A DNA stretch of 64,000 nucleotides, taken from positions 124,001 to 188,000 of the forward strand of contig JABSSW010000003.1 of assembly GCA_018902385.1 (NCBI GenBank), in the 5' to 3' direction. Below the pieces are notes generated by a model. That model was given only the letters and a program-made list of their open reading frames with translations. It did no database searches and had not been told where the DNA came from. Made by a program: the position numbers and the translations under genes. This document shows positions 34,055-45,062 of this stretch, one piece after another. Source of the DNA: Physcia stellaris. Taxonomy: Eukaryota; Ascomycota; Lecanoromycetes; Caliciales; Physciaceae. Position 1 is the first letter of the stretch; every line of letters begins with the position of its first letter.

Positions 34055-34381
34055 GGCACTTAATTCAAACGGGATCGGCTGTGAAGCCTGTACGCTGAGG
34101 AGTTACAGAGTTGGGGTTGAGGTGGTGTATTTCTCAGGGGCTTAACTCCGAGATGTGTGGACATACGAGTAACTTTTCACGCTAAAGATTTTCGAGATCT
34201 ACGTACTTCATTGATAGCTCGATGTTGACACCTTTTTAAAGGTCAATGCTGACGTCTAAGAGGGTTATGATGCACCAGCGGAGCGATATCTTACGACTTA
34301 TTATGCCAGCAGTGGAAAAGACTAGCTTAAGGAGATGAACACGGCCGCCAGGATACTTTGAAGTGGCCTCACGCATGCTCG
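34055..34381. promoter_or_regulatory. Divergent promoter, EFM5 / RBD2
   Basis: 327 bp between start codons. No recognisable element beyond AT-rich sequence. Confidence 0.4.
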
Positions 34382-35476
34382 ATGGCACCAACACTTCCCC
34401 AGTTCAGTCCAGCCAGGCTTAGATCATATGTCTTCCGGCTTCCCCTACTCACGCGTATATTCGTATTGTTCATTGCAATTTTTTGGATCTTAGAGCTCCA
34501 GTCGGCTTGGGACGTGGTGCAATGGGGAGCCCTTGTACCTGCCAAAGTCAATCTAGGCACAAGTATGTTTCTGAGAGCGCCCATTTAAGAATCACAGAAG
34601 CCAGAGAACTTCAATGTCGGATCATAATATCTCGAACGCTGCTAACATGGCATCGAACCGCAGTGTACCGCCTAAATACATATCCTTTAATTCATAAGGG
34701 CTTCTTACATGCATTTTTTAACACGATTGCGCTCATACCTCTCATGGAACGCTTCGAAGCAGAACATGGCACTTTGCTGACAGGAGCTATGTTTGTAGGA
34801 CGTAAGTCGCTGCATAATGTGTTGAAAAGAAGTGCAAGCTCATGATTTTGCGCCAGCTCTATCCACAATACCTGCCGGAAGCTATCTACTGATCGAGCGC
34901 GGAATACTACGAGGGAACGCTGCCATAATGGGTGCGAGGTGAATATTGCTTAAGCTCTTACAAAGATGCAGAATATAACCAACTCAATAGTATATGGGTA
35001 TTTGTTCTACTGGGCATTGAGGGTATGAAGACATTCAAAGCCAACCCCTACTTCGTGTATGTTCAGCTCTGCTTCACACCCATTAATGAGCTAAGCACCC
35101 TACAGTATAAGCACAATCAAAATACCCACCTGGACTACACCATTAGTCGGCCTTCTCTTTGTGACAGCGCTAGTTCCAAATACTTCCTTCCTTGGCCATG
35201 TGTGTAGTGTTGCTACAGGTTACATATGTAAGTATCTGCAGGCTTCCTGGTGCCCATTCACGGATGACTCGGCTGATCTTGGTGACAGACGGCCTCGGAT
35301 ATTTGAAAGTTCTTGCGCCGCCGGAGAAGATTCTTCGCTGGATAGAAGGAAAATTGAACCTTCTGGGCCGGCTGCCTCACTATGTATCCATAGATCAGAA
35401 GACCTATGGAAGATACGGCGTCTTACCTACAGCATCTGGTCCTTCCATGCCTGGAGCAGGCGAGGGGTCCGTTTGA
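34382..35476 (+). CDS. RBD2: RBD2-type rhomboid protease
   Basis: Intramembrane serine protease of the Golgi rhomboid class, 256 residues, exons 34382-34562, 34664-34801, 34857-34938, 34991-35056, 35112-35227 and 35289-35476. Markers in order: YRLNTYPLIHKGFLHAFFN, GERFEAEHG-like MERFEAEHGTLLTG, the catalytic serine in MGASIWVFVLLG (residues split by intron 3), then IPTWTTPLVGLLFVTALVPN and the catalytic histidine in TSFLGHVCSVATGYIYG. The tail GLGYLKVLAPPEKILRWIEG and KTYGRYGVLP matches the fungal Rbd2 C-terminus. In Aspergillus and fission yeast the orthologue takes part in SREBP activation under low oxygen; that role here is inference. All phases close cleanly. Confidence 0.92.
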
Positions 35477-36761
35477 CTGGCTTCTCTAGGTGGTCCTAGC
35501 CACAGAGTAGACTCATAAGCCACAAGGAATAATAGCATTTCTTACCAGTACAAAAGTGCAATCATCAGTCAAAGTGCGGATGTTGTTGTCCGTGCTACAT
35601 GTCTCGTCGATCATGACCTACTCAACGAATGTCCTTACATGAAGCACCTTCTAGATGCAAATCGATCCAACGGTGCTGAAATGGTACCTTCTAGGCGGTT
35701 ACACTTAGGATCGATCAAAGCCCCGATCAAGGCGAAGATGTTACGAGGCTATCGGCCAATTTCGATATCAATACCACGTACATCAAGTAGCCTAGAATTG
35801 GAAAGATCATAACTCTATGCAGGCATTTAGCTCCGCAGAATGACTACAGAGCACGGACAATGGATCATGGAGTCATATACACGCGGACTAAATCTTCAAA
35901 GAAGAACCCTGCGAAATGCCTGTGCATTTGAGCTTCGCCCATTTCAGCCGCCGCTCTATGCAGATACGATACGACACCTCTGTATCGCTAGGACCAACAT
36001 TGACTCAAAAAACTAGGAATGGCCCGGATTTCTTTTTCCCCACAAATGACAACGAATTGCAGAATACGCGGGGAAAAGGGAGTATGTAATGCTCCGCTTT
36101 TCAGTCTGCATCTTGACGATCTTGTAATCTCAAAGCCAGCGTCGACGTCGTGAACCCGTAAAATCATACATGTATACATGTAAGCAGAGAACGCCCCAGA
36201 GGACAATGGCTTCAAGGATACGGTGACCACCTCGAGACTACAAATGAAATTGAACCTAGGATGAACCATTTTAGCCCGGTATTTGCCGCCTCACATGCAT
36301 CTCCACAATTTCGAGATAAGATATTGGACACCAGATTAGACGGAAATGTTGTGGGTGTATTTGAGGGCTTCGATGCTATGCGTAGAGTTCTAGGCAATCG
36401 CTTCAATACTGTTTGTTTCCAGTCCGTACAGTGACATGCCAAGTGATCTAAAAAACTGTGCTGAAATCGACGTTTAACGCCGAGTGGCATAGATGAGAAG
36501 AAAACGTTATCGTGATTTGCTTTGTTGGGCCTTTTGAAGTAACGTGATTCATAGATATAAGATGTCAAACCAACGTACATCTTGTGTATTAAACAGGAGA
36601 AAACATCAACCGATGAATTTGTGAAGCTTAACCCTACTTTGCGAATACATATCAGACTTTAGGGTTGGCAACAACATCTTGAGTTGCTTAAAGCCCATCA
36701 TCATCCTCCAACTTCGCGCCTGAATTTGAAGATGCTTGAGTAACATCGTGTAACATCGCGC
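35477..36761. other. Intergenic, no gene seen
   Basis: About 1.28 kb between two plus-strand genes. Small frames on the minus strand (35988-36269, 36212-36580) overlap each other and show no motif. Confidence 0.45.
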
Positions 36762-36776
36762 ATGGCGTTAATTTGT

Positions 36777-38841
36777 AAGTTAGACCCAGGAACCGTGGTG
36801 ATCAAGTGTCAATCGGTCAGCTTACAAGCATAGAAGCCCCTTTTCTGCTATTGCGACGAGATCCACGGATACTGAAGGCGCCTCCATATCTTTGTCTATT
36901 GCTGATACTCGTTGGTCTGACATGGCTCCTCCTCTTACCTCTAAATGAGTATTCGAGGCACACATATATCTCAGAGAACGCGCTCTTGCCGGGTCAAGTA
37001 CACACATATTTCGGCGGGAGCGAACAAAGCATCTTCAATGCGTACAAGTATGAAGTTCAAGCCTTGGCTGGCAAGGAGCAGGAAGAGTAACAACACCTAC
37101 CCTTAACCTCAATGCAAGCCAACTGAAGTTAAGCAAAGAATCTCCAATAAACTTGAAGAAATATTCAAGTCTGCTGGACTGAGAAGTGCTCGACAAAAAT
37201 ACCGATATGAAGCGGCAGGCAATACTTATGCTGGTGAAAATGTTTATGCCATTCTGCATGCGCCTCGAGGGGATGCTACAGAAGCCATTGTACTCGTCGC
37301 TGCTTGGACAAACATGGATGGCGAGCTCAATCAAAGTGGATGCGCCCTAGTTTTGACTCTTGCCCGATACTTCAAAAGTCTGTGATACTTAAAAAATTGA
37401 AACATATATCGAACGCTAGCTGACCCTTTAGCAGGGTGGTCGCTATGGTCGAAAGATATAATCATTCTAATCACGTCCGACAGCAAAGCTGGGCCTCAAG
37501 CTTGGGTCGATGCCTATCACAATGAACATGCTGTGCCGGCAGTCGAGCCGCTACCCACGAAAAGTGGCGCATTACAAGGCGTGGTTGTGGTGGACAATGC
37601 TCTCAACCACCGATTTGAATCCCTTCATATCGTTTACGACGGCATCAACGGACAGTTGCCTAATTTGGATCTGTTCAATACTGCTACCGCCATCGCCAGT
37701 GGCCAAATGGGTATTAGTGTTGTGCTTCAACGTATGTGGAAACACCGAGACAGCTATCAAGAGCGACTGCAGACTATGCTGCGCGGTATGGTTAGTCAAG
37801 GACTGGGCCACGCATCAGGGCCTCACAGCAGCTTCATACCCTACCACGTTGATGCGATTACCCTGCAAGCAGTGGGTGACGGCTGGCAAGACGAGATGGC
37901 AATGGGAAGATGCGTTGAGAGCACTTTTCGAAGTTTAAACAACCTGCTTGAGAAGTTCCATCAAAGCTTCTTCTTCTATTTACTTATGCAAGCAAATCGT
38001 TTCGTCAGCATTGGGACTTATCTACCTAGCGCAATGCTTGTGGCTGTCAATTTCTCTATCATGGCGATCGCTTTATGGATTCGAAGTGGCCGTTCCACGG
38101 CACCTAAATTAGGTTCCACGAATGGAAAGAATGAGAAGAAGGCTGAGGTCGAGATCATCGAGCAGGACGGCATGCTAGCTGTCGCTCCTAAACAAAGCCT
38201 GGTGATTGTGGAGCGGGAGCTCTTCCTACCAATTGCTCTAGTCATAGCATTCCACTTCCTTGGAGTCATTCCCCTCTACCTCTTCAACAACGCCAGGCGC
38301 GATGTATGCATTTCCCGTCATCAAGCGTAACTCAGAATGCTGACCTGAATAGGCTTTTTCGTGGACCTTCACCATATTCACTCAAGCAAATGTTCTCTTA
38401 CCGAGTCTTCTGGCGGCACTGCTATCATATCAATCCCCACTGACCGCGCAGCAAAGGCTTCTTCTGCAATGCTTCTCGCTCTTACTGCTCGGCATGTTTC
38501 TCGCCACCTTAGCAACTCTCAACTTCTCGCTTGCCTTCCTCATCGGCCTGCTTGCTGCTCCGCTCTCATTTGCGGGACAACCCTTCTCCACCACATCTGC
38601 TGAGGACTCTCGTTCCGGCTGGAGTGCACGCAAAAGTCTCATGACTGTACTGCTGCAAGTACTATCGCCTCCAGCGGTCGTGCTGGCTGCCTGTAAAGCT
38701 TCGGGAGTCAACGTAGAGGATGTCCTTGTTGAGGCGGCTTTTGGATGGAAAGCTCATGGGCTATGGACTCAGGTGGTTGTTTGGTGCATCTGGTGGCCGG
38801 CATGGATTGTGGGCGGTGTGATATGTAGTCCTTTGCTTTAA
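36777..38841 (+). CDS. GAA1: GAA1, GPI transamidase subunit (start unresolved)
   Basis: ER membrane subunit of GPI transamidase that brings lipid anchor and protein together. Exons after the start are about 36777-37086, 37139-37377, 37435-38303 and 38353-38841, about 630 residues. Markers: RRDPRILKAPPYLCLLLIL (first helix), SENALLPGQVHTYF, GNTYAGENVYAILHAPRGD, EAIVLVAAWTNMDGE, then SLWSKDIIILITSDSKAGPQ AWVDAYH and the C-terminal set of helices. No ATG opens the frame. ATG at 36762 followed by GTAAGT at 36775 looks like a first exon, but joining it to the TAG at 36830 makes a TAA codon. So the true first exon is elsewhere, or there is a mutation or consensus error. Acceptor 3 is a NAGNAG pair. 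Confidence 0.85.
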
Positions 38842-39235
38842 CATAAAGCTATCTTTCCGACCTCAAGATGCCGATCTGTCTCAATTGATAATACGATTCG
38901 ATTTCGCTTGGAAGTGGTAATGAATACGTCAAATCGTCACATCGCTGCGGCGAGCTCTTTTTCGTCAAATAGATGAAGGCCGTCATTCCCCCAAAACATG
39001 TAGAATTATCTGGACAAGAAAGCAAAACTTCTTGGGGTGTTGTGATAGCCATGAGTGGTAAGGGAAAGTCATGAAAGTTGATAAGTAGGAAAGAGCATGC
39101 TACTTACCTTAAAGCATCTACATTGTTGGATAGAACATCAGTTGTTTACGTCAATTGGGACGTAGTATGGCCGTGCTCAATGTTACAGGGAAGATAGTCT
39201 ATGCTTCTACGCTTTTGATCCCACACCATCGCAGT
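38842..39235. other. Convergent intergenic region
   Basis: Nearly 400 bp between the stop codons of GAA1 and RPN9. No gene is seen. Confidence 0.45.
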
Positions 39236-40433
39236 TCACGCAGCCCACACGTCCTTCCCCACCCCCTCTATCCAGTTACCTAGCTGATTAACACTGTTAT
39301 CCCAGTCCTTCAGTCGTCCTCTCATGCTATCAATTTGCTTCATATCCAGCACCTTTGGCTGCACCCAGTTAATCCTCGCTATACCTGCCACTTGATCTAT
39401 ACTCCCTTTCAACAGCCCCAAACTCAGCGCTTTCATGATCAATATCTCGATGTCCTTCGGCTGAACATTAGTCTCCTCTGCTATGGTGCCGAAGGTCATG
39501 GCACGGTCGTGCGGCGGGCGGCGAAAGACCGCTTCCGTGAGGGCGCTGAGGGCAATTTTCTGAGCCAGAAAGTCTTGTTGGGACGAGAGGAGCGGTGACT
39601 GGCTGATCTGGGGTTCAAGCCGTTGGTAGGCGGCGAGATCGCCGCGGTTAAAGGTGAAGAGGAGATCGCGGAGCCAGGCGTGAGGGGTGGAGTTGAGGCT
39701 GTCGAGAATAGGGTGGAGAAGAAGCTCGCCAAAGTTGTATATTGATGTTGAGATTAGAGCTGCGACGCTCAGATCGTGAGCCCGTGATTGAGCGTCTTCG
39801 AGTGAGAGGGTTTTGGGGTCAATGCAGGCGAGGTAGAGAAGGGCGTTCTTATAATAGGCGCCAAAGTCGCTGTTGGCTTGAAAATATGCGGCGTTTGTAC
39901 GGTAGAAGGCTGCATGGACCTCTGTCTCAACGGAGTCGAAGGTATCCAGTATCGACTCAGCAGTGTCCAAATCCTTCCGTGCGCCAGCGTAGTCTTCTAG
40001 CCGTAGCTTGACATCGGAAGCAGCGACGAGTGCGTAGACGTATGCGTCCTGTGAAGAAGGCTTGTTGACCTTGGAAGCAAGGTCTGTGAGGAAAGAGAGA
40101 CGTTCATGATCATCTAATTTTCATTAGCACAACGTTTTAACAACCATGACCCTGTATTTGCAGACCTGAGCACTGCGTCGCTGCCAAGAGGCCCAATGAC
40201 ACGAATTTCAGTTGATTTATCTTCTCGGCAAAGCTCAAGATAAAGTGTCGGAATAGTGGTAGTCTCTGTGAAGCACTGGCTGGTGTGTTGAAATATTGGA
40301 CAAGGACGTCGGTAAGCTGATGCCATAGCTTTCGATCCCAATAATCTTCGATTGTTAGGAAGCTCTGCTGTAGGTCTTCGGGAGCAGCTTCACGCTGCTC
40401 GTCAAGGAACTTGGAAACAACCTCTGGATCCAT
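39236..40433 (-). CDS. RPN9: RPN9, 26S proteasome lid subunit
   Basis: Non-ATPase subunit of the proteasome regulatory particle lid (human PSMD13/Rpn9), 381 residues. Exons are 40433-40166 and 40113-39236. The N-terminal helical repeats include LQQSFLTIEDYWDRKLWHQL and EDYAGARKDLDTAESILDT. The PCI domain is at the C-terminus, with DRAMTFGTIAEETNVQPKDI then EILIMKALSLGLLKGSIDQV, the winged-helix part, followed by WVQPKVLD and the closing helix DNSVNQLGNWIEGVGKDVWA. Length equals that of most fungal orthologues. It is head-to-head with NDUFA9, 218 bp between starts. Confidence 0.93.
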
Positions 40434-40651
40434 GGCACCGATGAAAGACGAGGGTGGTTTGCGATAGAGAGCTGAAAAACAGTCAAAGATGTTTTTGGTG
40501 AAGCTTTGCTCAATGCTCCATTCTAGATCTTACATCTCCAGAGGCAGCCTTGGCGTGATTTGCGGAGGGCGGAAACCACCCGTCAAACACCATCGGATCC
40601 CACGACTTCACCTCCCCTCACTCATACATCTTCTCGACGACCGGGTATACA

Positions 40652-42263
40652 ATGCAGAAATCCTGCCTCTGTCCAGCTTCGAGAAGCTTGCGCCTCGCGG
40701 CAAGGAGCTCACCCATCGCCAATGCGCCATTAATCCAGCGAAGAGGTCTGCAAGAAGATGTTTCAATCACGAGGACAGGAAAGCCAATCATAAGGATACA
40801 GGGTGGCCGGTAAGCAATTGAGAGGACAGCTGCGGGCTCAACCGTTCACAATCCAATCGGGAGCTAATTAATATACCATAGATCAGCACTTGGAGGTAAA
40901 CCACCACACTGAGAACCCGAGCTTCAATTGACAGACCTAGGGCACACTGCGACCGTCTTTGGAGCTACAGGTTTTATAGGACGCTATATCGTTCACCGCC
41001 TAGGTACAACGTCCCATAGTCCAAGTCCCAGCATGTCATATCTCTGATGGATGATAGCGTCAAGAGGATGTACTGTTGTGGTTCCCTTCCGAGAAGAAAT
41101 GGCCAAGCGGCATTTGAAAGTCACTGGTGATCTAGGCAGAGTCGTCTTCCTAGTAAGGTCAACGAGGCGCTGTAAGGTCGTGCATGTGGAGCTTATCGCC
41201 ACGATCAGGAATTTGACCTACGAAACACCCCTTCAATTGAAGAAAGCGTACGGCATTCCGACGTCGTCTACAATCTGATCGGGAGGGATTACCCAACCAA
41301 GTATGATCTCTATGGATGCTGTTATATCGACATCGCTGACAATCTCAGAAACTTTGACCTTGAAGATGTCCACGTTGAAGGTGCAGAGCGGATAGCCGAC
41401 GCTGTAGCCAAGTACGATGTCGACCGTTTTATCCATATGTCTTCACACAATGCGGACAAAAACTCCCCTTCAGAATTCTACCGCACCAAAGTAGAGATGT
41501 CCCTCATTATAACGTAAAATGAGCTAAACATGTCTAGGCTCGGGGCGAAGAAATAACCCGCAAAATCTTTCCCGAAACCACCATTGTTCGACCTGCCCCA
41601 GTCTTCGGTTTCGAAGATCGCCTCCTTCACAAGCTCGCTGGCGTCTCCAACCTTTTTATGTCAAACAACCTTCAACAGAGATTTTGGCCAGTCCATGTGA
41701 GCAACATCATTATCCCCACACGGACAGTATTCTAATTATTAGGCCATTGACATAGGTACGGCGTTATCGAAAATGCTCGAAGATGACAGAACTGCCGGCG
41801 AGACTTTCGAGCTATATGGTCCTAAGAATTATTCCATGGCCGAAATTGCACAACTCGTCGACCGAGAGATTATCAAACATCGAAGACATCTGAACATTCC
41901 AAAACGAATGATGAAACCAATAGCAAAGATCCTTAATCAACTCATATGGTGGAAGACGACATCCGCAGACGAAGTCGAGAGAGAGTTCATAGATCAGGTC
42001 ATTGATCCAAGGGCTAAAACCTTTAAGGATCTGAACATTGAACCTGGGGATGTGGCCGATTTCACATTCCAGTACCTGGTAGGTCTTTGATCTATGCTCA
42101 TCACTATCCACTACCCTCTCCCTTGTTGTTTCACTGGAAGCTAATCCTGAAATCGCTTATGCAGCAAGATTACCGAAGTGCATCATTCTACGATCTTCCG
42201 CCAGCAACGGAGCGGGAGAAAAGGGAGGAGAAGAAATATCTGCATGTTCTTGATGATCAGTAG
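40652..42263 (+). CDS. NUO40: NDUFA9 / 40-kDa subunit of respiratory complex I
   Basis: Accessory NADPH-binding subunit of mitochondrial complex I, an atypical short-chain dehydrogenase fold, 385 residues. Nine exons: 40652-40809, 40882-40895, 40941-41003, 41058-41152, 41209-41300, 41349-41490, 41538-41696, 41743-42078 and 42165-42263. The basic N-terminus (CPASRSLRLAARSS) is a mitochondrial presequence. The dinucleotide-binding loop is TVFGATGFIGRYIVHRL (GxxGxxG), joined to ITRTGKPIIRIQGGR by a 14-nt exon. Later markers are HSDVVYNLIGRDYPTKNF, VDRFIHMSSHNAD, TTIVRPAPVFGFEDRLLHKL and SADEVEREFIDQVIDPRAKT. Every phase closes. The lack of a catalytic Tyr-x3-Lys fits the structural role known for this subunit. 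Confidence 0.94.
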
Positions 42264-43020
42264 GGTCTGGATGTCTAGAAAGATACTCGAATTCTTAGAT
42301 CTATCCCAATTGCCTAGTCCTATTTTCCACATTGATTGAAAACGGTGAAGTAGCTCAAAACTTTCATTGGGCTTAGTTTCCCGAGCACTGTTGTTGAAGA
42401 CTTTGCGTTCTGCATTACACTCTATCTAGAGATGTGGTCTCCATCACTAGACGGCGACTAGGCTCTGCTTACATGCCTTAGCTTCATGCCTTACCTACCT
42501 TCTATGGGACATTGGGTCTCACCATCTTGATATTCTTGGTACTGCATTTCTTAGAAGCCCAGCAACGGGCCGTTGACAAAAAGTCATGTTTTATGACAAA
42601 CATACCACTGGAAATGCAGAGAAGCGACGCACACGCTATCGAGACTGGGAGGCCTTCTCTACGCAAAACTACTGACCTCAGGCTATGTGCCTGATCCTTT
42701 GACTCAGCGCAAAATATTGGATCACCAGCTAAGGGTTTGCATACGACCTTTGGTGGCCTCAATAGCAGCCATCTTTTGCAGCGCTGCCCTGTTGCAGATG
42801 TATTGGGAGCCTTTCGACCTGCGACCAAATCGTCTCACGATGTTGGGACTGGCGTGATAGGTTAAGCATGCCAACTCCTACCTGGAGAGTCCAACCACCA
42901 GATCGATATCTTCCAACGCGCTGACATGGCATAATCCAGATTAAACCCCCACCGAACGTCTTGTCCAGTGCAGCTATAGTCGTCTCAGAGGCATCATACT
43001 GAGCTGGCTATCAAAATCTC
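42264..43020. other. Intergenic, possible worn open frame
   Basis: A plus-strand stretch about 42645-42860 stays open for 70 codons and includes a hydrophobic segment PLVASIAAIFCSAALLQMYW, but it has no start, no splice support and no recognised family. It could be relic sequence belonging to the pseudogene that follows. Confidence 0.3.
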
Positions 43021-43735
43021 GCTTCGACCTCCAACGTTCGGAGCTGATCATCGTTATTGGTACGGTAGTCACTTTGATCGCTCTTCGGTGCAGATCCGAA
43101 AGAGCTAACCTCATGACTTATCTACTGTTGCGGGTCCGCCCGGAGCTGGGAAAGTCACTTCAATGTAATCGACCAGCGGAAGAGCTCCACATCACCCACT
43201 ATTCAGCAGGGGATTTGCTTCGAGGCGAAGCCCGACAACAATGGTCCTAGTGGCGTGCAGATCGCATCATTGAATATCGTGCAAATTTAGGCACTCCTAT
43301 GATTCCGAATGAGATCTATTCGGAGCTCTTATGGGATGTGATCTACAGCGACACCAAAGAAGAAATGCGCTCTTCTTAATCGATGGGTATCCCAGGACGA
43401 TGGAGCATCCTGCAGCGTTCAGCCGATACGTAAGCCTTTCCACATAGCTCAGATATGTGGAAGTCGCAGACTCACTCAGGTCCCTAACTACCTGGAGCAC
43501 TAACATGAAGGCGATGCTCTACTTCGAACGCAGTGCTGAGGTCCACCTTCCGCAGGTTGAGGAGCGTGGGAGAAGTTCTGGCAGGCCGGAGGATAACAAG
43601 CAAATGTTCCCGAGACGCTATGTGAGATTCATGGAAAGCAGTCTGCCGATCCGGGAGTACTTCGAACGAGAAGGCCTGCTGCGCACGGTCGATGTCCCCC
43701 GCTCGATCTTCAGCATTGATGCCTAACATGCAAGC
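43021..43735 (+). pseudogene. Broken UMP/CMP kinase-like nucleoside monophosphate kinase
   Basis: Clear remains of an adenylate/UMP-CMP kinase: LIIVIG plus P-loop GPPGAGK, AEELHITHYSAGDLLRGEAR, FLIDGYPRTMEHPAAF, and VEERGRSSGRPEDN then SSLPIREYFEREG near the C-terminus. It is broken in several ways. The acceptor of the intron before the P-loop reads GG at 43132-43133 where AG is expected, though its donor (43060) and CTAAC branch point remain. One extra base near 43160 shifts the frame between the P-loop and the next helix. An in-frame TAG is at 43248-43250. A second shift lies near 43371-43378, before the FLIDGYPR motif. Described as found; it cannot give a full protein as it stands. A functional copy is presumably elsewhere in the genome. 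Confidence 0.8.
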
Positions 43736-44753
43736 TCAGATCGATTGCACGCGTGAGGAAGATGAGGTCTACGAGGAGTGGTCGTGCTTGGGCAAAGTAG
43801 GTCTTGCTGGTCCAAAGGGTGTCTCATAAATTCATACTGCTCTAGTACGTCTTCGGTTTCCGGAGTGATCATTGACCGGACTTATTCAATCGGCATGGCG
43901 ATGCTGCAGTCTTATATGAACTGCGATGTCCGCACTGCCATGGTCAGTGACCGGCATTCGCTGATCGAGTTTTTGTTTCTGTTGTTTTCTACTGTAAAAA
44001 TTACATGGTTTGTGCTTTATCCAAGGAAGAAAGTAGCATGATTGGATCCCCTTCATTTGGCGCAGTTTCAATTACGATTGATGGCGTTCCACACCCTACT
44101 TCTCGTGTTGGTTCATTCATGCCATCCGTAGGAATTGCAATTGGGTTCTAATATTAATATTGACTACGCGAAAATTCCTCGGGCATTACAACGAACCCGA
44201 TTGCCCATCAGCTTGTCTCTCTCGACCTAGTAGTCCCCACCTGGCCAGCTGCAACCGCAGAACCATTCGACAGCAGCGGAATCAAGCAGCTAACATCACC
44301 GGTCAGCGCTCCAGGCATATATGTCGCTCCAAGACAAGCTCAGCCATGAACTTAAGTGCCAGTACTTACTGATTGTTCCAGGTATTTGCCGGACACGCCG
44401 CTATGCTCAGGTCTACGTGCTTGTTCTTGCAGATGGGGATACAGCGCCGGCATGTCTTAGCGATAGCTATCGAACCTCCGAGCGCGGTGATGCAAGCCTG
44501 TATTTTGGAAGATGGTTATTAGCTTCCCATTCCAGAAGGAGGATAGAAATGTAATAGTCCATGAACGATCCTCAGGGGCGTAAGAGATGGGCTGTATTAG
44601 GGCGCAGCATTTTGCCATAGCGATGTACTGGGAGCGTTTTCGCGTTCTCGTCTAGACGATAAGATTCTCACCACTTTAATCCCCTTCATCTAGCCTCGAC
44701 TTGGGGAGAAATTTTCACACGGAGAGCCCAATCTACGAGAAGAAGAGAATTTC
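43736..44753. other. Intergenic, no gene seen
   Basis: About 1 kb between the pseudogene and the small secreted protein. Short frames only. Confidence 0.45.
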
Positions 44754-45062
44754 TCAGGTAACTCTTCGCTGTCTCCTATGCAAAGCCAGAAAAAAGAGGA
44801 AACATACATAGCACATCCACGGCTCGCCAGGCGTGGTGGGATTGCAAGCCAGTGCACAAGTGCAGAAAAAGAGCCCACACTTCGCAGCGCAGGTCACACA
44901 GTCTCCCCATCTACCGTCGACTTGAGTGATTGAGTTCCGGGTGCTGATGTCGTTTTGCTCTGGGATCAGATTTGTGGAGGGTGTTTGGACAATAGCGTTG
45001 GCGAAAATGTGGAGGATTTGAGATAGGAATAGCACCACGATGGAGTTGATGAAGAGACGCAT
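44754..45062 (-). CDS. Small cysteine-rich secreted protein
   Basis: Open frame of 102 residues starting at ATG 45062. Residues 1-23 (MRLFINSIVVLFLSQILHIF then ANA) form a signal peptide. The mature part is short and carries clustered cysteines: DCVTCAAKCGLFFCTCALAC then EPWMCYVCF, eight in about 35 residues. No family is recognised. The 3' end is uncertain: a GTATGT donor-like site lies directly after the WMCY codons, so a terminal intron could replace the last hydrophobic and basic residues. A secreted effector or hydrophobin-like surface role is a guess from size, signal and cysteines only. It lies in a gene-poor stretch beside the kinase pseudogene. Confidence 0.5.
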   Translation of the reverse strand: MRLFINSIVVLFLSQILHIFANAIVQTPSTNLIPEQNDISTRNSITQVDGRWGDCVTCAAKCGLFFCTCALACNPTTPGEPWMCYVCFLFFLALHRRQRRVT

